A DNA stretch of 64,000 nucleotides, from contig OX578137.1 of the NCBI GenBank assembly GCA_951213105.1, positions 80,442,104 to 80,506,103 on the forward strand, written 5' to 3'. Below the pieces are notes generated by a model, which was given only the letters and a program-made list of their open reading frames with translations, was not told the origin of the DNA and ran no database searches. This document shows positions 1 through 11,655 of this stretch, one piece after another. The DNA comes from Amaurobius ferox (lineage: Eukaryota; Arthropoda; Arachnida; Araneae; Amaurobiidae). Every line of letters begins with the position of its first letter. The first letter of the stretch is position 1. Position numbers and translations under genes: made by a program.

Positions 1-586
1 CGGCAACTTTTCTGGAACATAGTGGTCGTTCTTGACACAAATGGAGGTTTTCAGTATCCACCAAACGTCAGTTTTGTCTGTTCACGACACCATCCATGTG
101 AAAATGAGCCTCATCTGTGCAGCCAACATTAAACCCATCACCATCAATCATGGCGAGCATATCGTTCGCAAACTCATCGCTTTTCCACACAAATGAAACT
201 GTTATGGCTTGGTGACATTGAATCTTGAACAGAAACATGTCTAGGGTGTTCCTCAGAATTCTGTACTTGCTGGATGGCGTTTATCTGGAGTCAGCTGCAA
301 CTATTAGGATAGATTTCATCGAATTAACTGCAGCAACTGTCGCGACATTTTCAGGTGTAACTGCAGATTTCTTGTGGGACCAACATGTCCCACTAACTCA
401 TCAGCTACACTGCCTATCAGTTGAAATGTGTCGAAAAGCTGGCGAATTGTTTTCACATGAGGACCTTTAGCAACTTCAAATCGGGATTGAAAACTGCGGC
501 CTATTGCTGTAGGGTTGAGATTTAACCGGTGATACTCGAGTACCAGAAAAACACGTTGCTCCACGGAATACATGACTTCATCCATT
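1..586 (-). pseudogene. DUF4817-type Tc1/mariner-superfamily transposase, decayed and truncated by window edge
   Basis: Read on the minus strand from base 585, the protein opens with MDEVMYSVEQRVFLVLEYHR and continues to about base 316 with a GSVADELVG stretch. This matches the N-terminal helix-turn-helix (DUF4817) that precedes a DDE domain in a group of arthropod IS630/Tc1/mariner transposases. The frame then breaks. In another frame at about 190-235 I read a block containing IQCHQAI, and at about 65-125 a block containing TDEAHFHMDG, which is the region of the first catalytic Asp. In-frame stops occur near 283 and 65. The C-terminal half lies outside the window. The enzyme would cut and paste its own element at TA sites; this copy cannot encode it. 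Confidence 0.75.
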
Positions 587-666
587 TCCTTCAGTACGTT
601 AACCGCCTTTCACGTTTTAACAGCCGAACCGTCCAAAGACCAACCAACCGTCCAACCGAACAGTCC

Positions 667-696
667 AACCGTAGTGCCTTCCTTGGCACTACGGTT
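667..696. repeat. Perfect 12-bp inverted repeat (hairpin)
   Basis: AACCGTAGTGCC at 667-678 is the exact reverse complement of 685-696, with loop TTCCTT. It lies just upstream (in element sense) of the DUF4817 transposase remnant and follows a run of CCAACCG-type short repeats (637-670). It may belong to the transposon end or be an independent short hairpin. Confidence 0.7.
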
Positions 697-720
697 CTTG
701 CACACAACTTAAGATAGACA

Positions 721-1020
721 GATAGATTCTTTAATATGAACCGATAGAACCAGAATTGCACTGAAAACTGTATGCACTCTCTATATGTCGCGCGTTTCAG
801 TATAGAAGCTAATTAACTGCCAATTCATTCAATTACTTAAAAAAACGAAATCTCTTATTAGGTACAAAATCAACTTTTCAAAATACTTTCATTTTTTGAA
901 TTTGTATGTAAAAAGTCCATAGTTATTACTAATGCAATAAAATACATTTACAATTTAAATTTCTAACAAAAATTGAGAAATTTCGATTTTTGAATTCATT
1001 CTCCCAGTCCTTAAATAGAA
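721..1020. other. AT-rich spacer, nothing recognised
   Basis: No reading frame, repeat or RNA feature could be supported between the DUF4817 element and the degenerate tandem family that follows. Confidence 0.5.
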
Positions 1021-2640
1021 AGATACTAGCCGAATACCGTTGAAAATCAACAGACTCACAATAAGCAACCCCTAAATAATGTAATTTTTTTAATAATTCG
1101 CGTTTCACATTTATTCGGCAAATCAAAAATTTTGGTGTGCAGAACCCCCTAAAGAAAAACATATTGGCAAACTGAAATTCAACACTTTCTTCCTTTCGAG
1201 CTATCTGCTTGTACATCAAATTAGAGTCGCTTATATCACCCCGAAGCATGCTATATTAACACTTCACCTTTCAAACGTTTTTCTGTGGAGTATCCCCAGA
1301 ATGTTAATGAATATTTAGTTAAATGAATATCTTTGAAAACCTTTATTCGCCTTGGGTTTTTATCAGATGATTGGCCCATATGCAAAATATCAAGCCTATA
1401 TCACATTTAAAAAGAAGCGTAACTTACTTATTTGGAAAATCGAAAAATTTGTTGTGCGGCACCCCTTAAAGTTTCAAATATTGGAAATTTGAAATTACAC
1501 AATTTCTCCCTTTCGAACTATCTATCCGTATACTAAATATGAAGTCTATTCTATTGCGAAGCTTTTTCTATCATTCCAACTTTTGAACATTTTTCTGTGG
1601 AGCACCCCCCTTATATGAACATTTTTGATAAACTGTATTCATGTTGGTTTTTTTTTAAATGAACAGCCCATATACCTAATTTCAAGCCTCTATCAAATTA
1701 TAAAAGTGGATTTTTCATTTGCTCGTAAAATCGAAAATTTTAGTGTTCGCACTCCCAAAACTTTTCAAATGCTGGAAACTGAAATTGGACACTTTCGTCC
1801 TTTCCAACTATCTACCCGTACACCAAATTTGAAGTCTCTATCTTATCGCGAAGGATGCTTTTTCTATAGTTTCACCTTTCGAATGTTTTTGTGTGGAGTA
1901 CCCACTCCCTTAAATGAACATTTTTTAAAAACTATATTCTTTTTGGGTTTGGGATGATTGGCCCCTATACTACATACAAACCTCTATCACATTTTAAAAA
2001 GGGTGTTTCTCATTTATTCCGAAATGTAAACATTTGGGTTTGATGCAACCTCTAAAGTAGAAAATATTGGAAAACTGAAATTACACACACTCTTCCTTTC
2101 AAACTATCTAATCGTACACCAAATTTGAAGTCTCTATCCCATCCCGAAGCACAATTTTTCGTCATTTCACCTTTTGAAAGTTTTTCTCTGGAGCATCCTC
2201 TTAAACTAACATGTTTGAAAAATATCTTTTTTTTTTAGTGTTTTCATCAAATGATTAGCCCATATACCAAATTTCAAGACTCTGTCAAACTTTGAATCGG
2301 ACGCTTCTCCTTTGTTCTGCGAATCGAACATTTTGGTTTGCGGTACCCTTTAAAGCAGCAAATATTGAAATCTGATATTGTCCACTTTTTTCCTTTCGAA
2401 TGTTTTACCCATACTCCAAATGTGAAAGCTCTATCTCATCTCAAAGTGCGCTTTTCTATCATTTCACTTTTCGAACGTTTTGGGATGGAGCACCCCCTGT
2501 ACAAAACATATATGAAACACTCGATTTTTCCAGGGGATTATGGAACGATCGACTCAAGTACCAAATTTCAAGTCTCTGTCAACTTGGGATGTGCCTAAAA
2601 ACGGGTGATAGACAGACCAACCGACAGGCACTTAGCAATA
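1021..2640 (+). repeat. Fam D degenerate ~300-bp tandem repeat, first array
   Basis: A block recurs roughly every 290-310 bases. Anchors are the TCTGTGGAGCACCCC-like motif near 1283, 1590, 1890, 2180 and 2481, together with an AAATTTGAAGTCTCTATC-like motif and a TCGAACATTTTGGTGTGCGG-like motif. The array opens with TAGCCGAATACCGTTGAAAA at about 1028 and closes with a divergent unit (GGGATTATGGAACGATCGAC, 2534-2553). Short open frames here translate the same repeated phrase and are not genes. Unit-to-unit divergence is high, so the array is old. Confidence 0.75.
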
Positions 2641-3365
2641 AGTATATGCTAGCCATATATCCGTTGAAAATCAACGATCTCACAATTAGCAATCCCTGAA
2701 AAATGTAAATTTTTGAATAATTCGCATTTCACATTTATTCGGCAAATCGAACATTTTTGTGTGCGTCACTCTCTAAAGCAGAAAATATTGAAACACTGAA
2801 ATTGCACACTCCTTCTAAACTATATATCAGTACCCCAAATTTAAACCTCTATCTCACCCTAAGCATGTTTGTTTCTATCAATTCACCTTTCGGAGGTTTG
2901 TCTCTGGACCACCCCTTTAAACGAGCATGTTTGAAAACTATATTCGTCTTAGATGTTTTCATAAAATGATTAGCCCATTAACGAAACTTCAAGCGTCTTT
3001 CAAAATTTAAAGGAGGCATTTCTCATTCGCTCGTTAAATCGAACATTTTTGTGTACGTCAATCCATATAATAGCAATTATTGGATATCTGAAATTGCAGA
3101 TTTTCTTCCTTTCGAACGATTTACTCGTACAACGAATTTAAAGTCTCTATCTTGTCACAAAGCATGTTTTTTTATCAGTTCACCTTTCGAACGTTTTGGT
3201 GTGGGGCAACCTCTCTGGAGAACATTTTCGAAAAATTAGATTTTTTTCGGGGGTTTTTATTGAACGATCGACCCGTGCACCAAATTGCAAATCATTATCA
3301 ACTTGGGAAGTTCCTAAATAAAGCGTGAAAGACAGGCGGATACTTGGCAGTTAGTACGTATAGAT
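2641..3365 (+). repeat. Fam D second, shorter array
   Basis: The array restarts at 2641 with the same opening as the first (CTAGCCATATATCCGTTGAA) and ends with the same terminal unit type (TTTTATTGAACGATCGACCC near 3257). The GGAGCACCCC anchor recurs near 2896 and 3198. The 1021-3365 region is therefore a higher-order duplication of an internally repetitive element. Confidence 0.7.
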
Positions 3366-3370
3366 AGATG

Positions 3371-4260
3371 GTCTGCACTCCAATATTCCGTCTTCTGAAA
3401 GCAATGTATCCTTATTAAAAGTCAAGGTTTTTACTCCTATAAACATTAGTACTTAATTGCTGTTACTCTATACTGCTCAATACGTAATATTAAGAACATG
3501 CATTTTTTCCAACTTTGTAATTTGAAGAAATCCAAATATTAGTACCCGAAAATATTGCTTGCCAATGATGGTACATTCAGTATGTAACGTTCTCTTTATG
3601 TGTTGTGACTTCGTTTGGCAATATGCGGGAAAATGTTTATTAGTCTGTAACTGCTTTTGTTTTGTTTCTTTCGTCATGCTTAAATAATTGTAATAAGAAA
3701 ATATAGGCTTATATCCATTAGATTCTTGTCTGGTTGAATTGAGGTAGGTTCAACTAGATAAATATGAAATCGCTTTAAGAAAATGTATTTGAATTCGCTG
3801 AATTTTCGGTTAAAATTTTTCTTTGATGATTATTTGAAATTAGCAAAAACAAATTGTGGCGCAGTAAAGAAAGATAATTAAAGTTGGGATTTTAGACAAA
3901 TTAATTTAGTAGGATTATTAAATTATATATATAGTTAACATAGCCGTAAAATCTTACATAGTGGAATTCATTAAAATAAATTAAACATTGCGTTGTTTGC
4001 CGCTATTAAGACCCGCCATTATTTTCTTTAAAGTGAGTTCTGTAAAGGAATACTAATTAACATAATACTAAATTGATTGCACCATTATAACTTTAACAAT
4101 AAATCATTTATTAACAACATAAAAAACCTATTGAATTCAATTCATTACACAATTTGCATATTTATTTGCAAAGGATCGAGCAAAATGTGAGAGATTTGCC
4201 GTGTGAGGCTAGATCACTATTTGTTATCGAAATGATCTAAGCTCTGCTACTATATTTAAT
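3371..4260. other. AT-rich spacer, nothing recognised
   Basis: AT-rich sequence. The short minus-strand open frame at 3477-3677 has no recognisable motif or splice context. I see nothing else to support. Confidence 0.5.
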
Positions 4261-4269
4261 AAGCACATA

Positions 4270-4890
4270 CCTGACCACAACGCTTGCATCCTTGTAGAAA
4301 TGCACTGATTTTGCACATTTTGTTGAAGTCTCCTAGGGCTCTGACTGTCGTAAAATTACATATTAGGACACTTTTCGTGGACTATCTCCGGACTACTCTG
4401 TGGCACATACTCTTACGAGATCCTCCACTGGCCACAGGCTGGCTATGGCTCTGCGGCACTTTCGTCCTGCAGCGCTTAATTCAACCTTCTTCACTGCTCT
4501 CTCATTCTATATCTCATCTCCTCGTTTTCTAAGTATCGTCGTTCTATGTAGTCGTTCTTATGTCTTTATGTACTCTATTTCTCTTCTCCTCGTTCTCTAA
4601 GTTTCAGGTTGTGGCTGTTTTACCTCAGGTCTGACACTCCTAGTTTGTCCTTATTGGCAGCCTTCATAACGAAGCCACAAGCATATTCTCCATTGTTCAG
4701 CCTTTTTAACCAATATCGTTACTTCATTTTCTTAAGAGTCCTTCTACCCCCACTATGTTGACGCCCCTAAATTTATGGTTTTAGCTGACCTTTGGGTCAG
4801 CATGTTGTAAACTTTGGTGTTATTGAGACTGAAGATATTGTCTGACGTGTCAGACGCAATAAATAATGTACAATAAAGCTGTCTCACAAC
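4270..4890 (+). other. Higher-GC pyrimidine-rich block, possible retroelement 3' region
   Basis: This stretch is visibly less AT-rich than its surroundings and rich in C/T on the plus strand. A ~67-base internal duplication is visible (TCTCATCTCCTCGTTTTCTA near 4512 and its partner near 4578). A GTCTGAC/GTCAGAC inverted repeat lies near 4840, and two AATAAA-type signals follow (about 4859 and 4873). Short open frames (4284-4532 and 4400-4600) match no family I know. It could be the 3' end of a decayed retroelement or an untranslated exon. Confidence 0.25.
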
Positions 4891-5494
4891 AATCGGTGTG
4901 AGATCTATTTCTGGTCTCACAGAAATGAATAATTTAAATCATTTGAAATGGAATACAAATATAAAGATATTCGAATAAATATAAAATAAACAAAATTTTT
5001 TCACATTTTAAATAGTTTAAATATACAATTGTTTAACAAAATTAAATTAATAGCCATATTTTCATTCACTTATTAGAAACAAAATGTTAATAGTAAAACT
5101 GGAAATAATAAACATTAAACTAAATAATTCTAAAATTTAAAATATTGAACATAAATAAAGTTTTAAAATACAATTTTATTGAGTAAACAGCACTTTAACA
5201 AAATTTCAAGTCTTTTTCATGACTACAAATTTTTAATGATCCAATTCTTTTCAGAAATTTGCACTTTTAAAGTTAAAACTCAATCTCACTGCAGATAAAA
5301 GTTCCATGGAGTAATTTAGAAATCTGTTCATGTATGACGTTGTCTGCAAAGGGAGTTCAACCCTAAATTTACGAATCCCCCTATATGCATGATCAGTGAA
5401 TATAAAAACAGTATGTTCGATTTTCTTGTAAAAAAATCGTGTTACTTGTAATACATTCAAATGAGATATCAATCATTTCCCATATTTCGAATGG

Positions 5495-5975
5495 AAAAAT
5501 TGTGATGTGTGTTGATTGACTTGGTATAATGAACCAGGGTAAGGAGATTTGCTTGTTTATTGTTTTAATACTTTTATTTAAGTATTTTGTACGTATGACA
5601 CAGATTGAACAATGATAAAACAATGAACGCTAGCGATTTTGTCGTACCTGCTGTTTCGTAGGCTTTGGTATGTCTTGTCAAATTTTGATTGCACAGATTC
5701 GAAAAGTTGGTTCAATTTTAAATTCATTTCATGAATTTGTTTCCTCTCTGTCACATTTCTTTCAAGATTTAATCCGTTTATCCGTAAAATCGTGACGTGG
5801 AAAAAAGTATTTTCTTCTGGACTATGGTATAATGTACTTAGGACAAGTATGTGTGCCTATTTATTGTTCTAAAATTCTTTTATTTAGATATTTCATACGT
5901 ATGGCATAGATAGAGCAATGATGATGAAACAATGAAGAAGCAATGACTTTAGTACATTGGCGACGTTTGCCATTT
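5495..5975 (+). repeat. Diverged direct duplication, ~300-bp spacing
   Basis: The segment 5495-5650 (GGTATAATGAACCAGGGTAA ... TTATTGTTTTAATACTTTTA ... ACGTATGACACAGATTGAAC) is repeated at about 5825-5960 with matching order (GGTATAATGTACTTAGGACA ... TTATTGTTCTAAAATTCTTT ... ACGTATGGCATAGATAGAGC). It is a two-copy dispersed or tandem repeat of unknown class. Confidence 0.55.
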
Positions 5976-7120
5976 TTTCATTTAGAGCTCATATTAGGCT
6001 CTGAAAAAGCACCAACGAATGCATGTGTTTTGCATTTCGTCTAGAAACTTTAAAAATATTTATTTTCAACCTAAATATTTTCCATTTTATTACCTTTTGA
6101 TATTTTTTTCTGTTCCATACCTGAACAACCATTTTTTCTGAAATATCTAATCATAACCTCAGCTTTTTTAGTACATAAATAAACTTTTAAAAGTTTTGGG
6201 AATCGAATTTTTCAGCTCAAAATTTCTAAAAAAATACCACCAAACAACCTTAATAATGTATGATCAATACGACGCTTCAAATACATTTCGATATAAATGA
6301 AAGAAAGGCCCAAAATTAAAGTCTCAATTCGAATTCCATTCCAAATAAATGAAACTATGATCAATAGAAAAAGGTATTGATAACCAGACCAAGTATTTCT
6401 GGTTGATGAGTTTTATATCGATCTGATTGCAATAAAGAGATAAAATATCAGTTTACAGAAATAATAAAAGCTAGAAATGCAATAGCTACAGGCATTATTC
6501 TTATAGAAAAAGTCATCAGTGGAAAACACTTATATAACATGAATGGAATAGTTCCAGCCATTGTCATGCTGTTGATTTATTTCATACATTATTTGTTTTG
6601 AATTTAAAAAAATAAGTTTTTTGTATTCATAATTAATATCTGGTTTACTGAAGGCAAAAAAGGAATCTTTTTGATGTAAAAAATAACAAATTTAAATGTT
6701 TATATATTATTTTTTGTAACTGAAAACATATTTTAAAATTATAATTACATATTCATTTTTCTATTTTTATTCATATCAACATCCTGATAAAATCTGAATT
6801 CGAAAGCAAAAGGGTACATTTGCTGTCTACATTTGCTGCGGAAAATACTTCAATGCGATCAATTTCAGACAGAAACGTAGCCAGAATCTCGGAAAGGCAA
6901 CCGTATGGTTGGTTACTGTCATGGATATAACTTATAAACGATATCCCAAAGAGAAAACCCATATAATTTTTAGGTTATGAGGTTATAAACCATAAGTAAT
7001 TCCACTGGATACGGGATTGACTTCGGTAGAATAAAAGCCATTTAGTGATAAATATAGGTTCAGGGTAGCTATCGCCTCTCACATCCAACAACTTTTTGGA
7101 CAACAAACTTGTTGAGATAA
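5976..7120. other. AT-rich spacer, nothing firm
   Basis: No repeat boundary or RNA gene was seen. The minus-strand open frame 6771-6962 has a mixed amino-acid composition but no motif or splice support, and the plus strand is also partly open there, so I do not call it. Confidence 0.4.
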
Positions 7121-7306
7121 AATTTTCTCCAGTTTTCCGGCCAAAAGGTTGGTGATAATGCTATTGGTTTATTTAAAGAAATTGTGCGAAATGAAAAACT
7201 ACTAGGGGCAAGAGTGTTGTGCTTATCACCATTTGACGAGAAATACACAGCTGTGTATTGTGCAGCGTTGCAGTTAACAAGATTTTTGCATTATATAAAA
7301 ATATAG
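7121..7306 (+). CDS. Candidate 3'-terminal exon with stop and polyadenylation signals
   Basis: A pyrimidine-rich acceptor (AATTTTCTCCAG, AG at 7131-7132) is followed by 57 open codons starting FSGQKVGDNA and containing GARVLCLSPFDEKYTAVYC, with stop TAG at 7304-7306. Overlapping AATAAA signals lie 9-18 bases after the stop (7315-7320, 7319-7324). Acceptor, open frame, stop and AATAAA in that order is what a terminal exon looks like. I do not recognise the protein. A frame of this length can occur by chance in AT-rich DNA, and no upstream exon was identified, so this is tentative. Confidence 0.3.
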   Translation, partial: NFLQFSGQKVGDNAIGLFKEIVRNEKLLGARVLCLSPFDEKYTAVYCAALQLTRFLHYIKI

Positions 7307-7462
7307 GGCATAAGAATAAATAAAGTTATTTATATATGTAACATACATTAGAATTCCCTGGATTCGCCCTTTCAAATACGAAGAAAAAATTGTTGAAGAT
7401 GTAAATCGGTTGTTGTCAATTCGCCCTCTCAAATCGTCACCCAATCAAATTGTTGGTGTTTT

Positions 7463-8376
7463 TACTTTCCTTATATTCATAGTATAATGTATAAGGACAA
7501 TATTGTGACGGTGTCGAAAATGTGAATTCGAGTTTTCGACGGAAGAGTACGTTTCAGGCATCCCTGATCACGAATCGAACATTTTTAGATGATATGTGTG
7601 TGGGGGGGGCGTGAAAGTATGTGTGTGTATGTTTCACGAACTGGACGATATCTCCCGCACAATTGGATCGGTTCGAAAGAAATTTGGTACAAAAATTACA
7701 ATCCGTGAATACTGAAAGCTTATTGTTTTTAAACACAATCGAATGTTCAGAACCACCCTAAATTTTCGAGTGAAATTTTGAAAAAATCATCAAAAAATCA
7801 AAATCTTTAATAAAGTTACGCAAATAGACATTTCTCGCGCAATTTTTCCTTAGGAAACGATTGACATAAATTTTAGAACGGTAGCAAGACCAGTTCTCGA
7901 GATATTGCATATTTTTCAAATAAATTTATCAAAAAATCCCATAAATTAAAGAAAATATTAACTGTTGAAAGACATGTTCACTTTTCATATGCAATATGCG
8001 ATAAATTTGGTGACATCATTCTCGTGTATCGAGCTCGTTCCGTTTATGAGAAAGTATAATTTGAGTACAACTTTTGTATTTGAATAAGTATAAATATAAC
8101 AGTCAATAGTCATTGTCAATATTCATTTATCTGCTATAATAATAACTTATTTCTCCGTCCATAACGATTAACGAGATTTTGCGATGAATTTGGCTAAATA
8201 TCGCCAATTTGGCAACTTTTTGAAATGTTGCCAAATTAACGAAAATCTCGCCAAATGGATAAAAATGACGCTAAATCAATGAAAATGACTCTAAATCATT
8301 GAAAATTAAGATTAATTGAAAAAAATTCAGTATCTTGGAAAGAATATAAGTATTTACTATAAGAATAACCTATTTT
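7463..8376 (-). repeat. Fam A interspersed element, copy 1
   Basis: This copy opens with TACTTTCCTTATATTCATAG and its imperfect palindrome (ATAATGTATAAGGACAATA), then GTGACGGTGTCGAAAA, a TG-rich stretch, and the ATCTCCCGCACAATTGGATCGG cassette region (reverse orientation). After that come TTTTCGAGTGAAATTTTGAA and the GCCAA/TTGGC-rich block near 8170-8250. It is cut short at about 8376, exactly where copy 2 starts, so the outer end is missing. No transposase is visible; it looks non-autonomous. Confidence 0.8.
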
Positions 8377-9330
8377 TACTTTCCTTATATACATAATGTA
8401 TAAGGAAAGTATTGTGACGGGGTCGAAAATTCGAATTTGAATTTTCGACGGGAGAGCACGTTTCAAGCATCCCTGATCACGAATCAAACATTTTTGAAGT
8501 GATGTGTGTCTCTCTGTGTGTCTGTGTGTGTCAGTGAGCCTGTGGAGACGATAACTGACGAATGAACGGACCGATTCAAATGAAATTTGGAACAAAAATC
8601 ACAATCCGTAAACACTGGAAGCCTATTGTTTTTATACCCAATCGAATGTTCAGAACTCCCCTAAATTTTCGAGTGAAGTATTGAAATAATCGTCAAAAAA
8701 TCAAAACCGCTAATAAAGTTACGCAAATACACATTTATGTAATTTTTTATTAGAAAACGATTGACATACATTTTAGAACGCTAACATGAACCGTTCTCGA
8801 GATATTGCACATTCTTCAAAAAATTATCAAAAAGTCATATAAAATAAAAAAAATATTTCCTATTGAGAAACATGTTCACTTTTCATATGTAATACCATGC
8901 GATAAATTGGGTGACATCATTCTCGTGGATCTAGCTCGTTGGATTCATGAAAAAAGATACTTTGAGTAATAATTTTGTATTTGAACGCCAATAGTCATTT
9001 ATCTGCTGTAAGAATAACTTATTTCTTCGTCCATAACGCTTAGCGAGATTTTGGCGACGAATTTAGTGGAATGTCGCCAACTTGGCGACTTCTTAAATGT
9101 TGCTAAATTAACGAAAAACTCTCCGAATGGATAAAAATGACGTTAAATCAATGATATTCATTGATGATGACGACATGGAAAATGACGACTCATTGACGAA
9201 AATTCAATATCTTGGAAATAATATAAATAACTACTATAAAAATAATCTATTTTTATTTTACTCTAAAAGTAGTAAATTCATTGCATTATATAAGGAAAGT
9301 CATGTGCTGCCCACATCAGATTTTTTAATA
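8377..9330 (-). repeat. Fam A interspersed element, copy 2
   Basis: Begins TACTTTCCTTATATACATAA with the palindromic partner ATGTATAAGGAAAGTA (8395-8410) and ends with TTATATAAGGAAAGTCATGTG and GCTGCCCACATCAGATTTTT at 9283-9326. Both Fam A ends therefore carry an ATAAGGAAAGT motif in inverted orientation. It carries a TG-rich microsatellite seed near 8504-8536. It directly abuts copy 1 on the left and the Fam C tandem array on the right, suggesting these repeats were amplified together or inserted into each other. Confidence 0.8.
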
Positions 9331-10077
9331 TTAGTTTATAAATATGTTCAATTGTATAATATGTCAGTTTTATTAAATGGCTCAAATTTATAAATCACGT
9401 GCGCCAATATAAGAAACGGTAACCTTTATTTTTCTATTAATCTCCCACATTCTATCTTTAGAGTTTACTTGTGGATATAGGGAATACTAAAACCGTTGCC
9501 AGTAGTTATAAAATATCTGATGTTGGCAGCACATGGCTTTCCCGGCAAACTCATATTATTCATGATCCCACATCAGATTTCTTAATATTTGTTTATAAAT
9601 ATGTTCAATTGTATAATAAGTCAGTTTTATTAAATGGCTCAAATTTATAAATCACGTGCGCCAATATAAGAAACGGTAACCTTTATTTTTCTATTAATCT
9701 CCCACATTCTATCTTTAGAGTTTACTTGTGGATATAGGGAATACTAAAACCGTTGCCAGTAGTTATAAAATATCTGATGTTGGCAGCACATAGCTTTCCC
9801 GGCAAACTCATATTATTCATGATCCCACATCAGATTTCTTAATATTAGTTTATAAATATGTTCAATTGTATGATAAGTCAGTTTTATTAAATGGCTCAAA
9901 TTTATAAATCACGTGCGCCAATATAAGAAACGGTAACCTTTATTTTTCTATTAATCTCCCACATTCTATCTTTAGAGTTTACTTGTGAATATAGGGAATA
10001 CTAAAACCGTTGCCAGTAGTTATAAAATATCTGATGTTGGCAGCACATGGCTTTCCCGGCAAACTCATATTATTCAC
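9301..10077 (+). repeat. Fam C: three 257-bp tandem units with terminal inverted repeats
   Basis: Three nearly identical units start near 9311, 9568 and 9825; the anchor CATCAGATTT lies at 9314, 9571 and 9828, so the period is 257. Within the first unit, CATGTGCTGCCCACATCAGA (9301-9320) is inverted against AAATATCTGATGTTGGCAGC and ACATG (9511-9535), giving a ~235-bp body bounded by ~24-bp inverted ends. Later units have lost part of the left end (CATGATCCCACATCAG) and are joined through GCTTTCCCGGCAAACTC. The inverted-end motif is the same as the outer end of Fam A. Very low divergence implies recent amplification. Confidence 0.85.
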
Positions 10078-10345
10078 GTTGTCTTCATTTCATTAACAAT
10101 TCAATAAATTGACTTTAATTGCATAAAATAACACAGAATGTGCACTTTTAATTCAATTTTTGTTTTATTTGGTAACTGGAGATTTTTCAAAAGCGGCGTA
10201 ACAAAAATTCAAAAATCTAATATATATCTCGAGGATGGTTAGTACTAGAGTAATGGAGTTGATCTTATTCTTTTACTCTTCGAAAATTACTTATAAAACC
10301 GGCGTGTAATTAATGCATTTGAACACATGAAGTATTTTATTTTAG

Positions 10346-10464
10346 AATTTAGCGTTTTTGCGGATCATTTCGTAAAACAAGACAAGTTCCGAATCGTACT
10401 AAACTCTAATCAGCACAAGGATCCTCTACAAAATTTTATGAAATTCGGACAATTAGATTTTTAG
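10346..10464 (+). CDS. Weak candidate exon (38 open codons after an acceptor)
   Basis: AGTATTTTATTTTAG (AG at 10344-10345) precedes an open frame that reads FSVFADHFVKQDKF and ends QNFMKFGQLDF before TAG at 10462-10464. The composition is protein-like, but the frame is short and no partner exon or known motif was found. Chance occurrence is quite possible. Confidence 0.2.
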
Positions 10465-10538
10465 TTAGAGTTTAGTTAGAGTTTAGTTAGAGTTTGAGAT
10501 AGAGTTTAATTAGAGAGTTAGTTAGAGTTTAGTTAGTT
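10458..10538 (+). repeat. 11-bp minisatellite (TTTAGTTAGAG)n
   Basis: TTTAGTTAGAG and near variants repeat about seven times, directly followed by a CA microsatellite at 10567. Confidence 0.85.
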
Positions 10539-10566
10539 CAAAATCTGCACAGACAGGGAAATCGAT

Positions 10567-10637
10567 ACACACACACACACACACAAACACAAACAAACAC
10601 ACATACACAAGCAAACACACACACACAAACAAACACA
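10567..10637 (+). repeat. CA microsatellite interrupted by CAAA units
   Basis: (CA)n with CAAACA interruptions over ~70 bases. Confidence 0.9.
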
Positions 10638-10842
10638 TACGTACGTTACGTTAAAATTGTTTTTTCGTGTTCTAGAGAGTCCAAAACTTGAAGATCCGTA
10701 GAAAACTCGAGTTCTGATTTTTGGCACGATTCCAATACTTTCTCTACACATTGCCATGCATTGCAGGGGATGTATAAAAGGAAAGAGAAAAAAATGATTA
10801 AGTATATGTGCGAAATTATAAAATAAAATAACAATATTTTTT

Positions 10843-11165
10843 ACTTTCCCTGCAATACATGGTAATGCTTAGTATATACTGCGATCATGTCGGAAATCGC
10901 AACTTGAGTTTTCGACTGATCTACACGTTTGGGGACTTCTAGAACATGAATAAACTATTTTAGCGTGACATCTATGTATATGGCTGTGCGTATGTCTGCC
11001 CGGTGCACTGTATGTATCCACTCTAACTCAAAAACTAATTGGCCAAATTTTTATAAAACTTTTAGATATAACTTGTGGGTTAGCCTGGTGGTGATTAGAT
11101 TTTGATAAGATTCGGGAAAGAAGAAGGAACCTTTGGTTTTTTTTGCGAAATGTCCCGAATAAATG
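10843..11165 (-). repeat. Fam E element, relative of Fam A, copy 1
   Basis: Opens TTACTTTCCCTGCAATACAT, then GATCATGTCGGAAATCGC and GAGTTTTCGACTGATCTACA, then a CATACA-like seed (reverse sense, 11000-11030) followed by the complement of the AAATTTGG cassette near 11040-11055. It ends in GCGAAATGTCCCGAATAAAT. The layout parallels the start of Fam A (palindromic TTTCC end, GTCGGAAAAC.. block, STR seed, AAATTT cassette), but the sequence is well diverged. A second copy lies at 31,800-32,110. Confidence 0.6.
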
Positions 11166-11482
11166 GTTAAAATAAAAATATTATCTTTGCTGAAATATAT
11201 CAATTAAATTCTTATTTTAAATATAATATTTAATGAATAATGAATAAGACCAAACTCATTATTCTAGGAGTAGTCGTTCATCGAGATGTTTTAGTTTTCT
11301 CGCATTTTTTCCACCCCGTGTTTGAAAATAAGTACCGTTACCAAATGAAAACGAAAATTTAATTAAAATTACAAATTTAGTGTAATTTCGAATAATTATG
11401 TGTATTATATTGTGCAATTAGGCTTAAGTTAATGAAATATTAAATAAATAAAGAGGAAATATATTTAAGCCTGTAGTGAAAG

Positions 11483-11506
11483 TTATGTGCCACATCAGAT
11501 TTTTAT
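11483..11506 (-). repeat. Solitary Fam A/Fam C end
   Basis: GAAAGTTATGTGCCACATCA followed by GATTTTT is a slightly deleted version of the Fam A outer end, standing alone without the element body. Confidence 0.55.
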
Positions 11507-11655
11507 CAATCCATTTATTCCATTCGGTAACATTATTTTTTTATTTTTTCATGATGTTTAGAGAAACAAAAAGGGGGTGGCGCTTTTCAAGGATAAGGTG
11601 GTTCGATACAATTCTAGTATATGCAATAAGTGATCAACAATGCTTATCAACAGTA

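Noticed and set aside
1625..3239. Plus-strand open frames in the Fam D region
   Set aside because: They translate the same repeated non-coding phrase and shift frame between units.
6771..6962. 63-codon minus-strand frame with ordinary composition
   Set aside because: No splice context, no motif, and the plus strand is similarly open over part of it.
9301..10077. Regular repeat array considered as CRISPR-like
   Set aside because: Units are 257 bases and near identical throughout with no unique spacers, in a eukaryotic genome.
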